Source: an uncultured Clostridia bacterium (GTDB lineage: Bacteria; Bacillota; Clostridia; Oscillospirales; Ruminococcaceae). From it: 6,673 bases of DNA. Position numbers and translations under genes: made by a program. Below are positions 6,451-6,673 of this stretch, piece by piece. The stretch is taken from NCBI GenBank assembly GCA_937893735.1, contig CALBGD010000094.1, positions 1 through 6,673 on the forward strand, read 5' to 3'. How positions within the stretch are numbered: the first letter of the stretch is position 1; every line of letters begins with the position of its first letter. Under the pieces are notes generated by a model that saw only the letters and a program-made list of their open reading frames with translations, was not told the origin of the DNA and did not search any database.

Positions 6451-6495
6451 TGGTGACTCATCCGGGAATCGAACCCGGGACACCCTGATTAAAAG
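6451..6495 (-). other. att junction: 3' part of tRNA-Lys(TTT)
   Basis: The minus strand carries the 3' portion of tRNA-Lys. It runs from anticodon loop CTTTTAA (6489-6495) through stem strand TCAGG, variable loop, a T-arm with CCGGG/CCCGG stem and TTCGATT loop, acceptor strand ATGAGTC, then A and CCA (6451-6453). Upstream, the expected stem strand CCTGA is replaced by GTTGC, and neither the D-arm nor the 5' acceptor strand GACTCAT is present. The gene is therefore cut in the anticodon loop, a standard crossover place for tRNA-targeting tyrosine integrases. An integrase gene lies next to it. The 5' half, joined to an element-supplied 3' half, should lie at the far end of the element. Confidence 0.88.
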
Positions 6496-6527
6496 GCAAC
6501 GTAAAATAATGCTTATAAACGGCTCTG

Positions 6528-6673
6528 CTATGCGGTTTCGGTGTCTGTGTTGACACCCCTTTTGACACCCCTAGCCAAATAATTATTGAGCTTTTCCATG
6601 CTCTTGTTTTGGTGCTCTGAATCGAGATGGGTGTAAATATCCATGGTCACCTTGATGTCAGAGTGCCCGGCTT
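6528..6673 (-). CDS. int: Tyrosine recombinase/integrase, C-terminal end (partial)
   Basis: Forty-seven C-terminal residues of a phage/ICE-type tyrosine integrase are in the window; the rest lies beyond the right edge. The AGHSDIKVTMDIYTHL block contains the conserved Gly-His of the catalytic domain and the tyrosine nucleophile (codon 6633-6635) in the family's usual MDIYTH context. The conserved upstream Arg boxes are outside. The enzyme would cut and rejoin att sites in tRNA-Lys to integrate or excise its element. It reads toward the att core and stops 32 bases short of it. The last residues (GVKRGVN) are encoded by a tandem 12-bp repeat (6550-6572). Completeness upstream cannot be judged. 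Confidence 0.93.
   Translation of the reverse strand, partial: AGHSDIKVTMDIYTHLDSEHQNKSMEKLNNYLARGVKRGVNTDTETA
6550..6572. repeat. Tandem TTGACACCCCT repeats in the integrase 3' end
   Basis: TTGACACCCCT occurs at 6550-6560 and again at 6562-6572, a 12-base period, about 55 bases from the att core. Short direct repeats this close to an att core are often integrase arm-binding sites. They also encode GVK and GVN in the integrase tail, so coding duplication is an alternative. Confidence 0.5.

Noticed and set aside
6496..6527. 5' half of tRNA-Lys separated by an intron
   Set aside because: No D-arm or GACTCAT acceptor strand is found before the integrase gene begins, so a split-intron reading does not hold; truncation by integration fits better.

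Overview
The window looks like chromosomal DNA from a Gram-positive Clostridia-type bacterium, most likely of the Ruminococcus/Oscillospiraceae kind. Pointers are strong AGGAGG-type ribosome sites, consensus sigma-A promoters, a ClpC-like ATPase, a DUF1653 protein, a Cys/Gly-rich mini-protein of a kind I associate with Ruminococcus-like genomes, and GC-rich genes with frequent ATA isoleucine codons. The genus is an inference.

Left end (1-399): the first ~112 bases hold weak coding traces (a possible gene tail and a 29-codon ORF). They are followed by a 52-nt hairpin and a complete initiator tRNA gene, tRNA-fMet(CAT), on the minus strand. The tRNA has its own textbook promoter (TTGACA-17-TATAAT).

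Centre-left (400-3159): a stand-alone two-ATPase-domain Clp chaperone of the ClpC/ClpA class lies on the minus strand. It diverges from a 51-residue plus-strand protein that is one hydrophobic helix plus a Cys/Gly/Asn tail. Their 172-bp intergenic region holds two outward-facing CATACTAT motifs and a nested hairpin in the probable leader of the mini-gene. A GC-rich terminator follows the mini-gene and directly abuts the next promoter (TTGACT-17-TATAAT).

Centre-right (3199-6130): a compact plus-strand operon encodes an RlmI-type 23S rRNA cytosine methyltransferase, a DUF1653 protein starting one base after it, and a MATE-family multidrug/Na+ antiporter 28 bases further on. A hairpin follows. 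The first two genes are probably translationally coupled; no functional link to the MATE pump is visible.

Right end (6131-6673): about 270 bases without a convincing gene come first. Then comes the 3' part of a tRNA-Lys(TTT) gene with its own rho-independent terminator. The tRNA homology breaks off at the anticodon loop, and 32 bases beyond begins the stop codon of a tyrosine recombinase gene reading toward it. This is the integrase-side junction of an integrative element (prophage, ICE or genomic island) inserted in tRNA-Lys. The element's body lies outside the window to the right. This junction is the most informative accessory feature here; I see no complete novel system inside the window.
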